From a bacterium (GTDB lineage: Bacteria; Bacillota; Clostridia; UBA1381): a stretch of 47,166 nucleotides of DNA. The stretch's first letter is position 1; each line of letters opens with the position of its first letter. Shown here piece by piece: positions 26,806-35,618 of this stretch. Position numbers and translations under genes: made by a program. The stretch is taken from NCBI GenBank assembly GCA_030536655.1, contig JAUNPN010000007.1, positions 1-47,166 of the forward strand, written 5' to 3'. A model generated the notes under the pieces. That model was given only the letters and a program-made list of their open reading frames with translations. It was not told the DNA's origin and did no database searches.

Positions 26806-27636
26806 ATGTTTGAAATTTTCAAAACAATCCTTATTCTTAGCGGGCTGGGCTTCGGACTTACTGCTGTATTGCTGTGCCTTAAGCCTATTACGGCAAAGCG
26901 GCTTCCGGCAAAATGGCAGTACTGCGTATGGATAGCAGTCATGCTGTCTATGCTTATTCCGTTTTACAAGTTTATTCCGGCACGAGAGGTGCAGAGGCTT
27001 CCGATAATCACTCAGACAGTTCAGACGGAGCAGCCAGAAACCTCCGGTGAAAATGTCCCTGCGGTTATAATTGAAGATACGCCGATTGAGTATCGGGAAG
27101 TATCGATTACGCCCGGACACAACATAAGACTGCTTGATTTTGCGGCATACATATGGATTTCAGGCGTATGCGTGTTTTTGCTGATTGTATCAATCAGCTA
27201 TGCCGTATATCTTGCCCGAAAACGCCGGGAATCCGTTTTGCTTGAAAGCAGCGATACACTTGAAAGGGTAAAGGAAGAATTAAATATTAAGCGTGTTATC
27301 ATGCTGAAAACCTCACCTGAGGTTATATCACCGATGCTTGTCGGAGTATTTTTCCCGGCAATATACATTCCCTGCCGGGAAATCTCCGATGAGCGTATGC
27401 GTATGATATTCCTGCACGAGCTGACACATTACAAACGCGGTGATTTACTTATCAAATGGCTTTCTGTATTCGTCAATGCGCTGCATTGGTTTAATCCGCT
27501 TGCTTATCTGCTTTGCGCAAATATCAGCGAGTCGTGCGAGGTGTCATGTGATATGTCAGTAACGAGCATACTGTCCGATGAGGAACGGAAAATCTATATG
27601 AAAACGATACTTGACTTGGTAGAAGAAAAGGAGTAA
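26806..27636 (+). CDS. M56-family (BlaR1/MecR1-like) membrane metallopeptidase, short form
   Basis: 276 residues. Membrane segments at about 5-25, 38-54 and 112-136, then a cytoplasmic zinc-protease domain with HELTH (204-208) and ESCEVSCD (242-249) as the likely third-ligand region. In BlaR1-type receptors a fourth membrane helix and an extracellular sensor follow. Here the frame stops at 27636, just after the protease domain. The missing kind of segment (cytoplasmic linker plus membrane helix plus ectodomain) appears as a separate gene starting 4 bases later and again twice more. AAGGAG before ATG 26806. Probably cleaves the BlaI-type repressor on signal, if complemented by one of those partners. 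Confidence 0.88.
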   Translation: MFEIFKTILILSGLGFGLTAVLLCLKPITAKRLPAKWQYCVWIAVMLSMLIPFYKFIPAREVQRLPIITQTVQTEQPETSGENVPAVIIEDTPIEYREVSITPGHNIRLLDFAAYIWISGVCVFLLIVSISYAVYLARKRRESVLLESSDTLERVKEELNIKRVIMLKTSPEVISPMLVGVFFPAIYIPCREISDERMRMIFLHELTHYKRGDLLIKWLSVFVNALHWFNPLAYLLCANISESCEVSCDMSVTSILSDEERKIYMKTILDLVEEKE

Positions 27637-27640
27637 CAAA

Positions 27641-27838
27641 ATGCTTGAAAACCTATACACGACAAAAATGAGCGCCAACAGAAAAACGCTGCAAAACAGG
27701 TTTTCGCAAATCCGTTCGGAAGGCGGACGGTTTTCGAAAATTATGGCGGCCGTTATGTCTGCTGTTGTCGCTGTAACAATGCTCTGCGCGACTGTTGTTA
27801 TGGCGGCTGTCGGCACGGACGGACTGGAGCATTGGGAT
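27641..27838 (+). repeat. Conserved 5' module shared by three tandem genes
   Basis: Bases 27641-27838, 28777-28974 and (shorter) 29912-30076 are near-identical direct repeats encoding the same linker and membrane helix. Copies 2 and 3 also share the upstream AAGGAGGCTGCCGGA. Similarity stops abruptly after the module at DNA level. Confidence 0.85.
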
Positions 27839-28762
27839 GATATGGAGGTTTATTATACCGGCGGGTTAATTTTTGATATTAATATATCCGGGTTAAACGT
27901 GCCTGAGTATGTGAAAAATGAGATTGCCGGAGAAGACGGAAATATCCACTGCTGCTTTGACAAATATGATTTACGTTATCCCGGAGGTATAATTAATGAT
28001 ACCGGCAAGCTGACGCTTTCGGGAAACAGGGGGCAGATGATTTTTGCGCTTATGGATAACTACTGGCCGTTTGCTCCCGACAGTCAACGGGAAGTAAAAC
28101 TGGCGCGGCAAAATGACGCGGAATTTATGACTGGATATATATTTTGTGTATCAGATTCAAAATTTTCGTCTAATGCAATGGACGCCTTTAATATTCCGTT
28201 AGCGGACAGCGAGCATTGGATAAACATTTATTTTGCGATTTCCGACAATAAGCCAAAAAAAATAATCTTCAGCTTTGACGGAGAATATGTACTTTCGGAG
28301 GACTACCGCCGAATTAATATAGGTGAAAATATGGATTGCCCGGAGGTTCAGAATGTGAAGTTTTTGGGAGATTTAAAAGATGTAGTACCTTATTTTAATA
28401 AAATGGTCCGAGGAGGAAGAGTGTTTAATGCTTATGAGCAAAAATATTATCAAAATATAAAAACAGATGATTTTATAATAACCTTGGCAAGCGCGGACGA
28501 AAACAGCGTCAGCCTGATAAACCGTATCAATTACAGCGGTGAGAGCATAGATTTTGCTCTCGTACAGATTTATGATGAAAATAATATTATGGTTTTTGAC
28601 AACGACGTTCGTTATCCCGATCTCAATGGATTAATGAAAATCAGCGCGCCAAATGATGAAAGGCTTGAGCACGGCAGGACTTATCGTGTAGAAACCTCGT
28701 ATTGGCATGGTTCTATGGATAATCTTATTTATCGCCGATTGGATTATGTTACAATTCGTTAA
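27641..28762 (+). CDS. Membrane-anchored ectodomain protein 1 (tandem paralogue; M56 receptor C-terminal-like)
   Basis: 373 residues. Residues 1-32 are basic and cytoplasmic (KMSANRKTLQNRFSQIR), 33-57 form one membrane helix, and the remainder is predicted outside. The first 66 codons are nearly identical to the next paralogue. The ectodomain then resembles it only at protein level (NISGLNVPEYVKNEIAG versus NISGKEVPQWLKDDIAG). The start module resembles the segment that follows the protease domain in full-length M56 receptors. Its ribosome site AAGGAG lies in the last codons of the M56 gene, so translation is coupled. The ectodomain has no family I recognise. Confidence 0.7.
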   Translation: MLENLYTTKMSANRKTLQNRFSQIRSEGGRFSKIMAAVMSAVVAVTMLCATVVMAAVGTDGLEHWDDMEVYYTGGLIFDINISGLNVPEYVKNEIAGEDGNIHCCFDKYDLRYPGGIINDTGKLTLSGNRGQMIFALMDNYWPFAPDSQREVKLARQNDAEFMTGYIFCVSDSKFSSNAMDAFNIPLADSEHWINIYFAISDNKPKKIIFSFDGEYVLSEDYRRINIGENMDCPEVQNVKFLGDLKDVVPYFNKMVRGGRVFNAYEQKYYQNIKTDDFIITLASADENSVSLINRINYSGESIDFALVQIYDENNIMVFDNDVRYPDLNGLMKISAPNDERLEHGRTYRVETSYWHGSMDNLIYRRLDYVTIR

Positions 28763-28776
28763 AGGAGGCTGCCGGA

Positions 28777-29898
28777 ATGCTTGAGAATTTATACACAACA
28801 AAAATGAGCTCCAACAGAAAAACGCTGCAAAACAGGTTTTCAAAAATCCGTTCGGAAGGCGGACGGTTTTCAAAAATCATGGCGGCTGTTATGTCTGCGG
28901 TTGTCGCTGTAACAATGCTCTGCGCGACTGTTGTTATGGCGGCTGTCGGCGCGGACGGACTGGAGCATTGGGATAAAACTGAAATATATTTCCGTGACGG
29001 AATTGATTTCAGTATGAATATAAGCGGTAAAGAAGTACCGCAGTGGCTGAAAGACGACATAGCCGGAAACGGTGATACAGTAAGCTTTAAGCTCAGAAAT
29101 TATGAAGTCAGATTTCCCAACGGGCTTGTAAATTACGGCGGTTTAGCGGAAGTATCAGGTGTAAACGGCACATTTGTATATCCGTGTGAAGTTAATATCG
29201 GTATCCCGGATGGAATCGGAAGTAGTAGGTATGATAAACGTGATTTAAACATATTATACAGAGAGACAGGAGCTTCATATTTTACCGGATTATCCTATGA
29301 AAAAAGAGGTTTCGGCGGAAGCGGTCATATTATAGCATCCAGAGCAGCTGCGGATAAATACGCAGCCGACAATAATCTGGAAATCGGCACAAGGGATAAC
29401 TTTGATATCTTGTTCGGCTTTTCTGAAGCCGATGAGTTAATTTCAGTTAGTTTTACAGCTTATTATAATGTTCCGAAATTCTATCATATTCAGGCGGAGC
29501 TTGCTTCCGTAAAAATGATAGGAGGCATTGAAAACAGAATTACAAATGAATGGGAGCTGGCGCCTACAGGGGGAGCATTTGCTTCTTTTGAAGAAAACTA
29601 TGAAAATATTTCTACAGAATATGCGGATATTTCTGTTATATCAGCTGACACTCAAAAAATTGCTTTAAAAACTGAGATTAAATTTGAAGGAAACAACCTT
29701 ATTTATGCAGATGTTTATAAGGGCAAAGAGCGCATCGGTACTATACGCGGAGAACCGCATTACGGCAATATTATCATAAATATTGATAAAACAGTCGATT
29801 CAGGCGACAAATGCAGAATTGATTTATATATAATGAATGATTATAACAGTAACCAACGCATTATTTACCGCTGGCAAAAGTATATAAGATTACAATAA
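28777..29898 (+). CDS. Membrane-anchored ectodomain protein 2 (tandem paralogue)
   Basis: 373 residues, the same length as paralogue 1. The same cytoplasmic linker (KMSSNRKTLQNRFSKIR) and membrane helix (about 33-57), then an ectodomain homologous to, but strongly diverged from, that of paralogue 1. Recognisable shared positions include EIYFRDG, NISGKEVPQWLKDDIAG and NYEVRFPNGLVN. Preceded by AAGGAGG, 14 bases after the previous stop. Being a duplicate of 1 with a conserved inner and a divergent outer part, it may sense a different ligand. Function unproven. Confidence 0.7.
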   Translation: MLENLYTTKMSSNRKTLQNRFSKIRSEGGRFSKIMAAVMSAVVAVTMLCATVVMAAVGADGLEHWDKTEIYFRDGIDFSMNISGKEVPQWLKDDIAGNGDTVSFKLRNYEVRFPNGLVNYGGLAEVSGVNGTFVYPCEVNIGIPDGIGSSRYDKRDLNILYRETGASYFTGLSYEKRGFGGSGHIIASRAAADKYAADNNLEIGTRDNFDILFGFSEADELISVSFTAYYNVPKFYHIQAELASVKMIGGIENRITNEWELAPTGGAFASFEENYENISTEYADISVISADTQKIALKTEIKFEGNNLIYADVYKGKERIGTIRGEPHYGNIIINIDKTVDSGDKCRIDLYIMNDYNSNQRIIYRWQKYIRLQ

Positions 29899-29911
29899 GG
29901 AGGCTGCCGGA

Positions 29912-30859
29912 ATGCTTGAGAATTTATACACAACGAAAATGAGCGCCAACAGAAAAACGCTGCAAAACAGGTTTTCGAAAATCCGTTCGGAAAGCGGACG
30001 GTTTTCGAAAATCATGGCGGCTGTTATGTCTGCTGTTGTCGCTGTAACAATGCTATGCGCTACTATCGTTATGGCGTCGATAGAATCGGAAAATGAAATA
30101 GTATATGAAGTTTATAACGGCAATACAAAAATAAATCTTCAAAATTCACCTTTTATTTATAACGATAACTATTATCTGCCCTTACGTGAAACTTTAAATG
30201 CTTTTGGTATAAATGATATAGAATATGACAACGGAACAATCAAAATCACAATGCCGGACGCTCAGCGCAGACGCTGGGCTTGGGCAAACTATTGCGAAAT
30301 ATCATTGACAAGCGACGAGGTTATATATAAAAACGGTAATGCCGGAACTTCAAGCATGGACAAACCCCCGGTTCTAAAAAACGGAACCGTTTATGTAACG
30401 GAGCATTTTTTCTCCGACTTAATAAGAGCCGGTCAAATTCCCGGCTTCCGTTTTAAGGTTATCAGAGATTTATCGCCGGAAAGCTATTATAATATAGGCG
30501 AGGAAGTCTTTATAGGTACGTTGGAGGAACAGGAGCGGTTTGAGCCTGATGGGGATAATTTTGTAAAAAGAATCATTGTCGATGAAAACAGAAACACTGT
30601 AGCGGTAATTCCGGTAGAAAATCAAATGCCGGATAAAGTACACTCTGTTGAACGAAACGGCAATTGTTTCAGCGCCGATAACTATACAGGGTTATTTCAG
30701 GGATGTTTTTACAATATGAGTTCCGCCGGAAAGGCGGTATACAAAAACAGCGGAATTGTAGTCTATCAGTCAAATAACCCCGCCGCCTTCATTCCTGCTG
30801 TATGGCAGATTAATATTCCTCAGCCGGATTTGTCGGCGCTTGACGAGGTTATTCAGTAA
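29912..30859 (+). CDS. Membrane-anchored ectodomain protein 3 with stalk-like domain (tandem paralogue)
   Basis: 315 residues. Linker and membrane helix as in paralogues 1 and 2 (residues 1-55), but the ectodomain is unrelated to theirs. It begins with a copper-amine-oxidase-N-like segment (YLPLRETLNAFGINDIEYD, then GTIKITMP), similar to the wall-associated 'stalk' domains elsewhere in this window. So the same anchor carries a different outer domain, which suggests domain shuffling behind a fixed module. Ribosome site AAGGAGG, 13 bases after the previous stop. Last gene of the BlaI operon; a UUCG terminator follows. Confidence 0.7.
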   Translation: MLENLYTTKMSANRKTLQNRFSKIRSESGRFSKIMAAVMSAVVAVTMLCATIVMASIESENEIVYEVYNGNTKINLQNSPFIYNDNYYLPLRETLNAFGINDIEYDNGTIKITMPDAQRRRWAWANYCEISLTSDEVIYKNGNAGTSSMDKPPVLKNGTVYVTEHFFSDLIRAGQIPGFRFKVIRDLSPESYYNIGEEVFIGTLEEQERFEPDGDNFVKRIIVDENRNTVAVIPVENQMPDKVHSVERNGNCFSADNYTGLFQGCFYNMSSAGKAVYKNSGIVVYQSNNPAAFIPAVWQINIPQPDLSALDEVIQ

Positions 30860-30863
30860 CAGC

Positions 30864-30893
30864 TTAAAGAGGCTGCTTCGGCGGCCTCTTTAA
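30864..30893. terminator. UUCG-capped terminator, probably bidirectional
   Basis: 13-bp stem TTAAAGAGGCTGC / GCGGCCTCTTTAA with one G-U pair and a TTCG tetraloop, between converging genes. Confidence 0.85.
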
Positions 30894-30900
30894 AATACTT

Positions 30901-31413
30901 TTATACTCTGTATATATAATTATCCTTGCGCGGTTTCAGCGGAGCCTTTTCGCCGTAACCGAGTACGCAGTGACCGATTCCCTCGTAATCGCCTTCGATT
31001 CCCCACTGCTTAAGCAGAGCCTTACCTTCCGCACTCTCAAATTCCTCCTTCGCGCGGTGTATCCAGCAGGACTGAACACCTAACGCTTCGGCGGCATTCA
31101 TCAGATTACCCATGACCAACGAACCGTCATACAGATATGTTGGTATATTTTTATCTGCAAGCACTATGATTACTGTTGCAGCGCCGTAAAACGGATCGGT
31201 ATCTGAGCCCATAATTGACGCGTTCATCCTTGACAGCCGGGAAATTGTTTCCTCATCCTGTACCGCTACCATAATAGGGGACTGCCTGCCCATTCCGGTA
31301 GGCGCGTACATTCCCGCATCGATAATTATATTAAGCTGTTCCTCAGCCACCGGTCTGCCGTCAAACTTCTTGCATGAACGGCGTGATTTTAATGTGTTGA
31401 TTGTGTCCGTCAT
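30901..31413 (-). CDS. Nitroreductase family protein
   Basis: 170 residues. FMN-dependent NAD(P)H oxidoreductase fold with the RRSCKKFDGRPV phosphate-binding N-terminus, APTGMGRQSP, and GNLMNAAEALGVQSCWIHRA. Usual length for the short nitroreductase group. Physiological substrate unknown. GGAGGAATT precedes ATG 31413. Monocistronic, divergent from adhE. Confidence 0.9.
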   Translation of the reverse strand: MTDTINTLKSRRSCKKFDGRPVAEEQLNIIIDAGMYAPTGMGRQSPIMVAVQDEETISRLSRMNASIMGSDTDPFYGAATVIIVLADKNIPTYLYDGSLVMGNLMNAAEALGVQSCWIHRAKEEFESAEGKALLKQWGIEGDYEGIGHCVLGYGEKAPLKPRKDNYIYRV

Positions 31414-31451
31414 TTTAAAATTCCTCCGATAATTATTAGTTTTATAATATA

Positions 31452-31480
31452 ATTATACCACATACTGTCCGATATATCAA
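31452..31480 (-). promoter_or_regulatory. Promoter of the nitroreductase gene
   Basis: Minus strand TTGATA, 17 bases, TATAAT. Confidence 0.75.
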
Positions 31481-31618
31481 CAAAAAAATCTAAATATTTC
31501 AATATAAACTGCGTATAATAAATATAATTACTTATAATTGTGTAAAAAATTTTTTGCTGCTGTGCAAACCTTACAAAGCGCACGCAGATTGATAAAAAAA
31601 TATCATGCATATTTGTAA

Positions 31619-31636
31619 TTGACAAACTATTAACAA
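31619..31636 (+). promoter_or_regulatory. Probable Rex operator over the adhE -35 box
   Basis: TTGACAA-ACTA-TTAACAA matches the clostridial Rex site TTGTTAANNNNTTAACAA except for two bases in the left half, where the -35 box overlaps. Rex represses adhE in several Clostridia when NADH is low. Confidence 0.65.
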
Positions 31637-31647
31637 TGTGCTATACT
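31619..31647 (+). promoter_or_regulatory. Promoter of adhE
   Basis: TTGACA, 17 bases, TATACT, leaving a leader of about 55 bases before ATG 31708. Confidence 0.85.
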
Positions 31648-31707
31648 ATTATCAAGTCAAGATTGACAACAATTTATCAAGCATATATAAAGAAAGGACG
31701 CTTAATT

Positions 31708-34305
31708 ATGGAAAAGTATTTGGTAGACAGTGTTGAAATGCTCGAAAAAAAGCTCGCTGACGTCCGCAAGGCTCAGAGAGAATTTGCAACATTCTCACAG
31801 GAAAAGGTTGATAAGATTTTTAAAGCTGCCGCTGTTGCTGCTAACCAGGCACGTATCCCGCTTTCAAAAATGGCTGTTGAAGAAACAGGCATGGGTATTG
31901 TTGAGGATAAGGTTATCAAAAACAATTATGCAGCTGAATATATTTATAATAAGTACAAGAATGAGAAAACCTGCGGTATCATTGAGCAGGATGACGCCTT
32001 CGGCATAAAGAAGATTGCGGATCCGCTTGGAGTTATAGCCGCGGTTATTCCGACAACAAACCCGACTTCAACAGCTATCTTTAAGACATTAATCTGCTTA
32101 AAGACAAGAAACGGTATCATCATCAGTCCTCATCCGAGAGCTAAAAAGTGTACCGTTGAGGCTGCAAGAATCGTATTGGAGGCTGCTGTTGCGGCAGGCG
32201 CTCCGGAGAACATTATCGGCTGGATTGACGTTCCGTCACTTGATATGACAAACCTCGTCATGAAAGAAGCTGACTGCATTCTCGCAACAGGCGGTCCCGG
32301 AATGGTTAAGGCTGCTTACTCATCAGGCAAGCCGGCTTTGGGCGTTGGTGCAGGAAACACACCGGCGATTATCGATGACTCTGCTGACATTTTACAGGCG
32401 GTTAACTCGATTATTCACTCAAAAACATTTGATAACGGTATGATCTGCGCATCTGAGCAGAGCGTTATCGTTAATAAGAATATCTATGATGAGGTTAAGA
32501 AGGAATTCCTCTACAGAGGCTGCTACTTCTTAAAGGAAGACGAGATTGAAAAGGTAAGAAAGACTATTATTATCAACGGCTCGCTCAATGCGAAGATTGT
32601 GGGTCAGAAGCCGGTTACAATTGCCGCACTCGCAGGCGTAACTGTTCCGGAGGAAACAAAGATTCTTATCGGTGAGGTTGAAAGCGTTGACATTAGTGAG
32701 GAATTTGCTCATGAGAAGCTTTCACCGGTTCTCGCTATGTATAAGGCGGAAGATTTTGCAGATTCATTATCAAAGGCTGAGCAGTTAATCGCTGACGGCG
32801 GTTATGGTCATACTGCTTCAATCTACCTCAACCCGGTAACTGAAACAGAAAAAATCAACGAATTTGCAGAAAGAATGAAAACCTGCCGTATTCTGATAAA
32901 TACCCCTTCATCACACGGCGGCATAGGCGACCTCTACAACTTTAAGCTTGCTCCGTCGCTTACACTCGGCTGCGGCTCATGGGGCGGCAACTCGGTTTCG
33001 GAGAACGTAGGTATCAAACACTTATTGAATATCAAGACAGTTGCAGAGAGGAGAGAAAACATGCTTTGGTTCAGAGCGCCTGAAAAGGTTTATATAAAGA
33101 AGGGCTGCCTCCCCGTTGCACTTGATGAGTTAAAGAATGTACTTGGCAAGAAGAAGGCATTTATCGTAACAGACGAGTTCTTATATAAGAGCGGTATGTC
33201 AAAGAGAATTACCGATAAGCTTGACGAAATGGGCATTATGCACAAGACCTTCTTCAACGTTGCTCCGGATCCGTCACTTGCGTGCGCTAAAGCCGGAGCT
33301 AAGGAAATGGCTGATTTTGAGCCGGATGTAATAATCGCGCTCGGCGGCGGCTCGGCTATGGACGCAGGTAAAATTATGTGGGTTCTTTATGAGCATCCGG
33401 AGGCTGACTTCATGGATATGGCTATGCGCTTCATTGATATAAGAAAGCGTGTTTACACATTCCCGCACATGGGTGACAAGGCTATGTTTATTGCCGTTCC
33501 GACTTCGGCAGGTACAGGTTCGGAGGTTACTCCGTTTGCGGTTATTACAGACGAATCGACAGGTATTAAGTATCCGCTTGCCGATTACGAGTTAATGCCG
33601 GATATGGCTATTGTTGACGCTGACCTCATGATGAGTATGCCGAAGGGACTTACCTCAGCATCGGGTATTGACGCTCTGACACACGCATTAGAGGCTTATG
33701 CGTCCGTTATGGCTACAGAGTTTACAGACGGTATCGCATTAAAGGCTATTCAGACAATCTTCGACTACCTCCCGGCTGCTTATAATAACGGCGCGTCAGA
33801 CCCGAAGGCAAGAGAAAAGATGGCTCACGCTTCATGCATGGCAGGTATGGCATTTGCAAACGCATTCCTTGGTGTATGCCACTCAATGGCTCACAAGCTC
33901 GGCGCTTACCACCACCTTCCGCACGGAGTTGCAAACGCGCTCCTTATCACGGATATTTTACGCTATAATGCAGCAGAGGCTCCGTCAAAGATGGGAACCT
34001 TCCCGCAGTATGAGCATCCGCACACACTTGCGCGCTATGCTGAAATTGCAGACTTCCTCCACCTCGGCGGAAACACAGATGAGGAAAAGCTTGACCTCTT
34101 ATGCGCTAAGATTGAGGAATTAAAGAAGGCTGTCGGAATTAAGGGCTCAATTAAGGAATACGGCATTGAGGAGGATAAGTTCCTTGAAACACTCGATGAA
34201 ATGACAGAAATGGCATTCGATGACCAGTGTACGGGAGCTAATCCGAGATACCCGCTCATGAGCGAAATGAAGGATATTTACCTCAAGTGCTATTACGGAG
34301 AATAA
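31708..34305 (+). CDS. adhE: Bifunctional acetaldehyde-CoA/alcohol dehydrogenase AdhE
   Basis: 865 residues. The N-terminal CoA-acylating aldehyde dehydrogenase domain has catalytic C247 in FDNGMICASEQS. The C-terminal iron-dependent alcohol dehydrogenase (from about 450) has GGGSAMDAGK and the metal-binding HALEAY and CHSMAHKLGAYHHLPHG segments. Reduces acetyl-CoA to ethanol, re-oxidising two NADH; works as filaments (spirosomes). Start 31708 is chosen because AAAGGA precedes it and the family N-terminus begins there; the ATG at 31636 lies on the promoter. Complements the hydrogenase as the second electron sink in the window. Confidence 0.97.
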   Translation: MEKYLVDSVEMLEKKLADVRKAQREFATFSQEKVDKIFKAAAVAANQARIPLSKMAVEETGMGIVEDKVIKNNYAAEYIYNKYKNEKTCGIIEQDDAFGIKKIADPLGVIAAVIPTTNPTSTAIFKTLICLKTRNGIIISPHPRAKKCTVEAARIVLEAAVAAGAPENIIGWIDVPSLDMTNLVMKEADCILATGGPGMVKAAYSSGKPALGVGAGNTPAIIDDSADILQAVNSIIHSKTFDNGMICASEQSVIVNKNIYDEVKKEFLYRGCYFLKEDEIEKVRKTIIINGSLNAKIVGQKPVTIAALAGVTVPEETKILIGEVESVDISEEFAHEKLSPVLAMYKAEDFADSLSKAEQLIADGGYGHTASIYLNPVTETEKINEFAERMKTCRILINTPSSHGGIGDLYNFKLAPSLTLGCGSWGGNSVSENVGIKHLLNIKTVAERRENMLWFRAPEKVYIKKGCLPVALDELKNVLGKKKAFIVTDEFLYKSGMSKRITDKLDEMGIMHKTFFNVAPDPSLACAKAGAKEMADFEPDVIIALGGGSAMDAGKIMWVLYEHPEADFMDMAMRFIDIRKRVYTFPHMGDKAMFIAVPTSAGTGSEVTPFAVITDESTGIKYPLADYELMPDMAIVDADLMMSMPKGLTSASGIDALTHALEAYASVMATEFTDGIALKAIQTIFDYLPAAYNNGASDPKAREKMAHASCMAGMAFANAFLGVCHSMAHKLGAYHHLPHGVANALLITDILRYNAAEAPSKMGTFPQYEHPHTLARYAEIADFLHLGGNTDEEKLDLLCAKIEELKKAVGIKGSIKEYGIEEDKFLETLDEMTEMAFDDQCTGANPRYPLMSEMKDIYLKCYYGE

Positions 34306-34307
34306 TT

Positions 34308-34419
34308 TTAGAGTCTGTCCGTAATTAAAGAAGCGCATTAGCGCATGCCGAGGCTTTTTGAGGAAATATGACGGAAAATCAGCAGGCAGGACGCGCTTAA
34401 TTTACGGATAGGTTCTTAA
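34308..34419. repeat. Family 2 inverted-repeat element, copy D
   Basis: 112 bases. The left end TTAGAGTCTGTCCGTAATTA and the inverted right end TTAAGAACCTATCCGTAAAT are the two end types seen in copies A and E, but swapped, so D is in reverse orientation. The core ATATGACGGAAAATCAGCA is the complement of the A core. Starts 2 bases after the adhE stop. Confidence 0.85.
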
Positions 34420-34481
34420 TATGCGGGGGACGTAAGGTCTTCCGCATATAAATTATATTTCAATAAGGAAGGAATGAGATT

Positions 34482-35231
34482 ATGAATTTGGACACAATCA
34501 TTGCTGAACGCAAAGACAAAAAGATATACCGTGACGGTAATCTTTCGATCAAGGTTTTTGATGAAACCTATAACACTGCGGCAGTTCTGAATGAGGCATT
34601 AAACACTGCCCGTATCGAGGAAACAGGTCTTAACATACCGAAAATCCATGAGGTAACAAAGATTGACGGTAAGTGGGCTATTGTTACAGACTTTATCGAG
34701 GGAGAAACTCTTGCTTCGCTGATGGAGAAGAATCCGGACAAAGAGGACGAATATCTCGAATTATTCGTTGACACACAGCTCAATATTCAGAACAAGTCCT
34801 GTCCGCTTCTGACAAAAATTCATGACAAGATGAACAGAAAAATCAGCGAGTCAAAGCTTGACGCGACAACGCGCTATGAGCTTCACACACGTCTTGGCGG
34901 CATGAAGAAGCATACAAAGGTATGCCACGGCGATTACAATCCGTCAAATGTAATCATTACCGCTGACGGTACACCGTATGTTCTGGACTGGGCTCACGCA
35001 ACACAGGGCAATGCTTCGGAGGACGTTGCGAGAACATATCTCCTCTTTAAGCTTGCAAAGAAGGACGCTCTTGCCGAAAAGTACTTAAAGCTGTTCTGCA
35101 AGAAGAGCGATACGGCTATTCAGTACGTTCAGTCATGGCTCCCGATTGTAGCTGCTTCACAGCTTGTTAAGGGCAAGCCGGAGGAAAAGGATTTCCTTGA
35201 AAGCTGGATTAACGTTGTTGAATACGAATAA
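34482..35231 (+). CDS. APH/choline-kinase-like phosphotransferase
   Basis: 249 residues. Small-molecule kinase fold: catalytic loop HGDYNPSN (149-156) and metal-binding DWAHA (D169). N-lobe hinge around VTDFIEGETLAS. Could phosphorylate an aminoglycoside, sugar or fructosamine-type substrate; nothing shows a resistance role. Ribosome site AAGGAAGG. Separated from adhE by repeat copy D; may be read from the adhE promoter, as no terminator hairpin with a T-tract lies between. Confidence 0.82.
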   Translation: MNLDTIIAERKDKKIYRDGNLSIKVFDETYNTAAVLNEALNTARIEETGLNIPKIHEVTKIDGKWAIVTDFIEGETLASLMEKNPDKEDEYLELFVDTQLNIQNKSCPLLTKIHDKMNRKISESKLDATTRYELHTRLGGMKKHTKVCHGDYNPSNVIITADGTPYVLDWAHATQGNASEDVARTYLLFKLAKKDALAEKYLKLFCKKSDTAIQYVQSWLPIVAASQLVKGKPEEKDFLESWINVVEYE

Positions 35232-35242
35232 TTTATTGCTTT

Positions 35243-35286
35243 AAAAATAGCTATACCGCTGATATTCCGGCGGTATAGCTATTTTG
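35243..35286 (+). terminator. Rho-independent terminator after the phosphotransferase gene
   Basis: Perfect 16-bp stem AAAATAGCTATACCGC / GCGGTATAGCTATTTT with a 10-base loop. Confidence 0.88.
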
Positions 35287-35353
35287 TTATAATTGTTTAT
35301 AGCAGCTTAGACCTTGAAATAATCAGTGATGTATGTTAAAATAAAAATATAAG

Positions 35354-35533
35354 TTAAGGAACCACTGATTAATTAACGCCTAACGGCTTAGCACGTATTG
35401 AACTTGCATATTTTCCGTCATATCATACAAAAATCTCTCGACATACGTGAGTATGCCTTCGATCTTTTTATATAATCTGACGAAAAATCTGACTGTGTTC
35501 ACTGCGTACTATATTTAATCAGTGCTTCCTTAA
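35354..35533. repeat. 180-bp inverted-repeat element, copy 3 (family 1)
   Basis: 180 bases, with the same ends as copy 1. Its central hairpin reads CATACGTGAGTATG, where others read CATACGCGAGTATG, so only the loop changed. The remainder of 35287-35618 holds only the ribosome site of the next gene; no promoter is evident. Confidence 0.9.
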
Positions 35534-35618
35534 ATCAATGCTGCAAAAGCTGATCAAAAAGATATGGGATATTGGAAGGGCAGCAACCCCGTGAATACCC
35601 GGAGAAAGGAAAATATAA

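Noticed and set aside
27634-27641. Stop-codon readthrough joining the M56 protein to the first ectodomain protein
   Set aside because: The second frame is shifted relative to the first and has its own ATG with AAGGAG in the preceding codons, so separate initiation is simpler. Two further copies with the same start support independent genes.
34482-35231. Aminoglycoside resistance gene
   Set aside because: The kinase motifs are generic for the APH/choline-kinase fold; no mobile resistance context or specific resistance signature is visible.
35534-35618. Riboswitch in the leader of the response regulator gene
   Set aside because: There is a small GGG/CCC hairpin, but no recognisable aptamer core or terminator.
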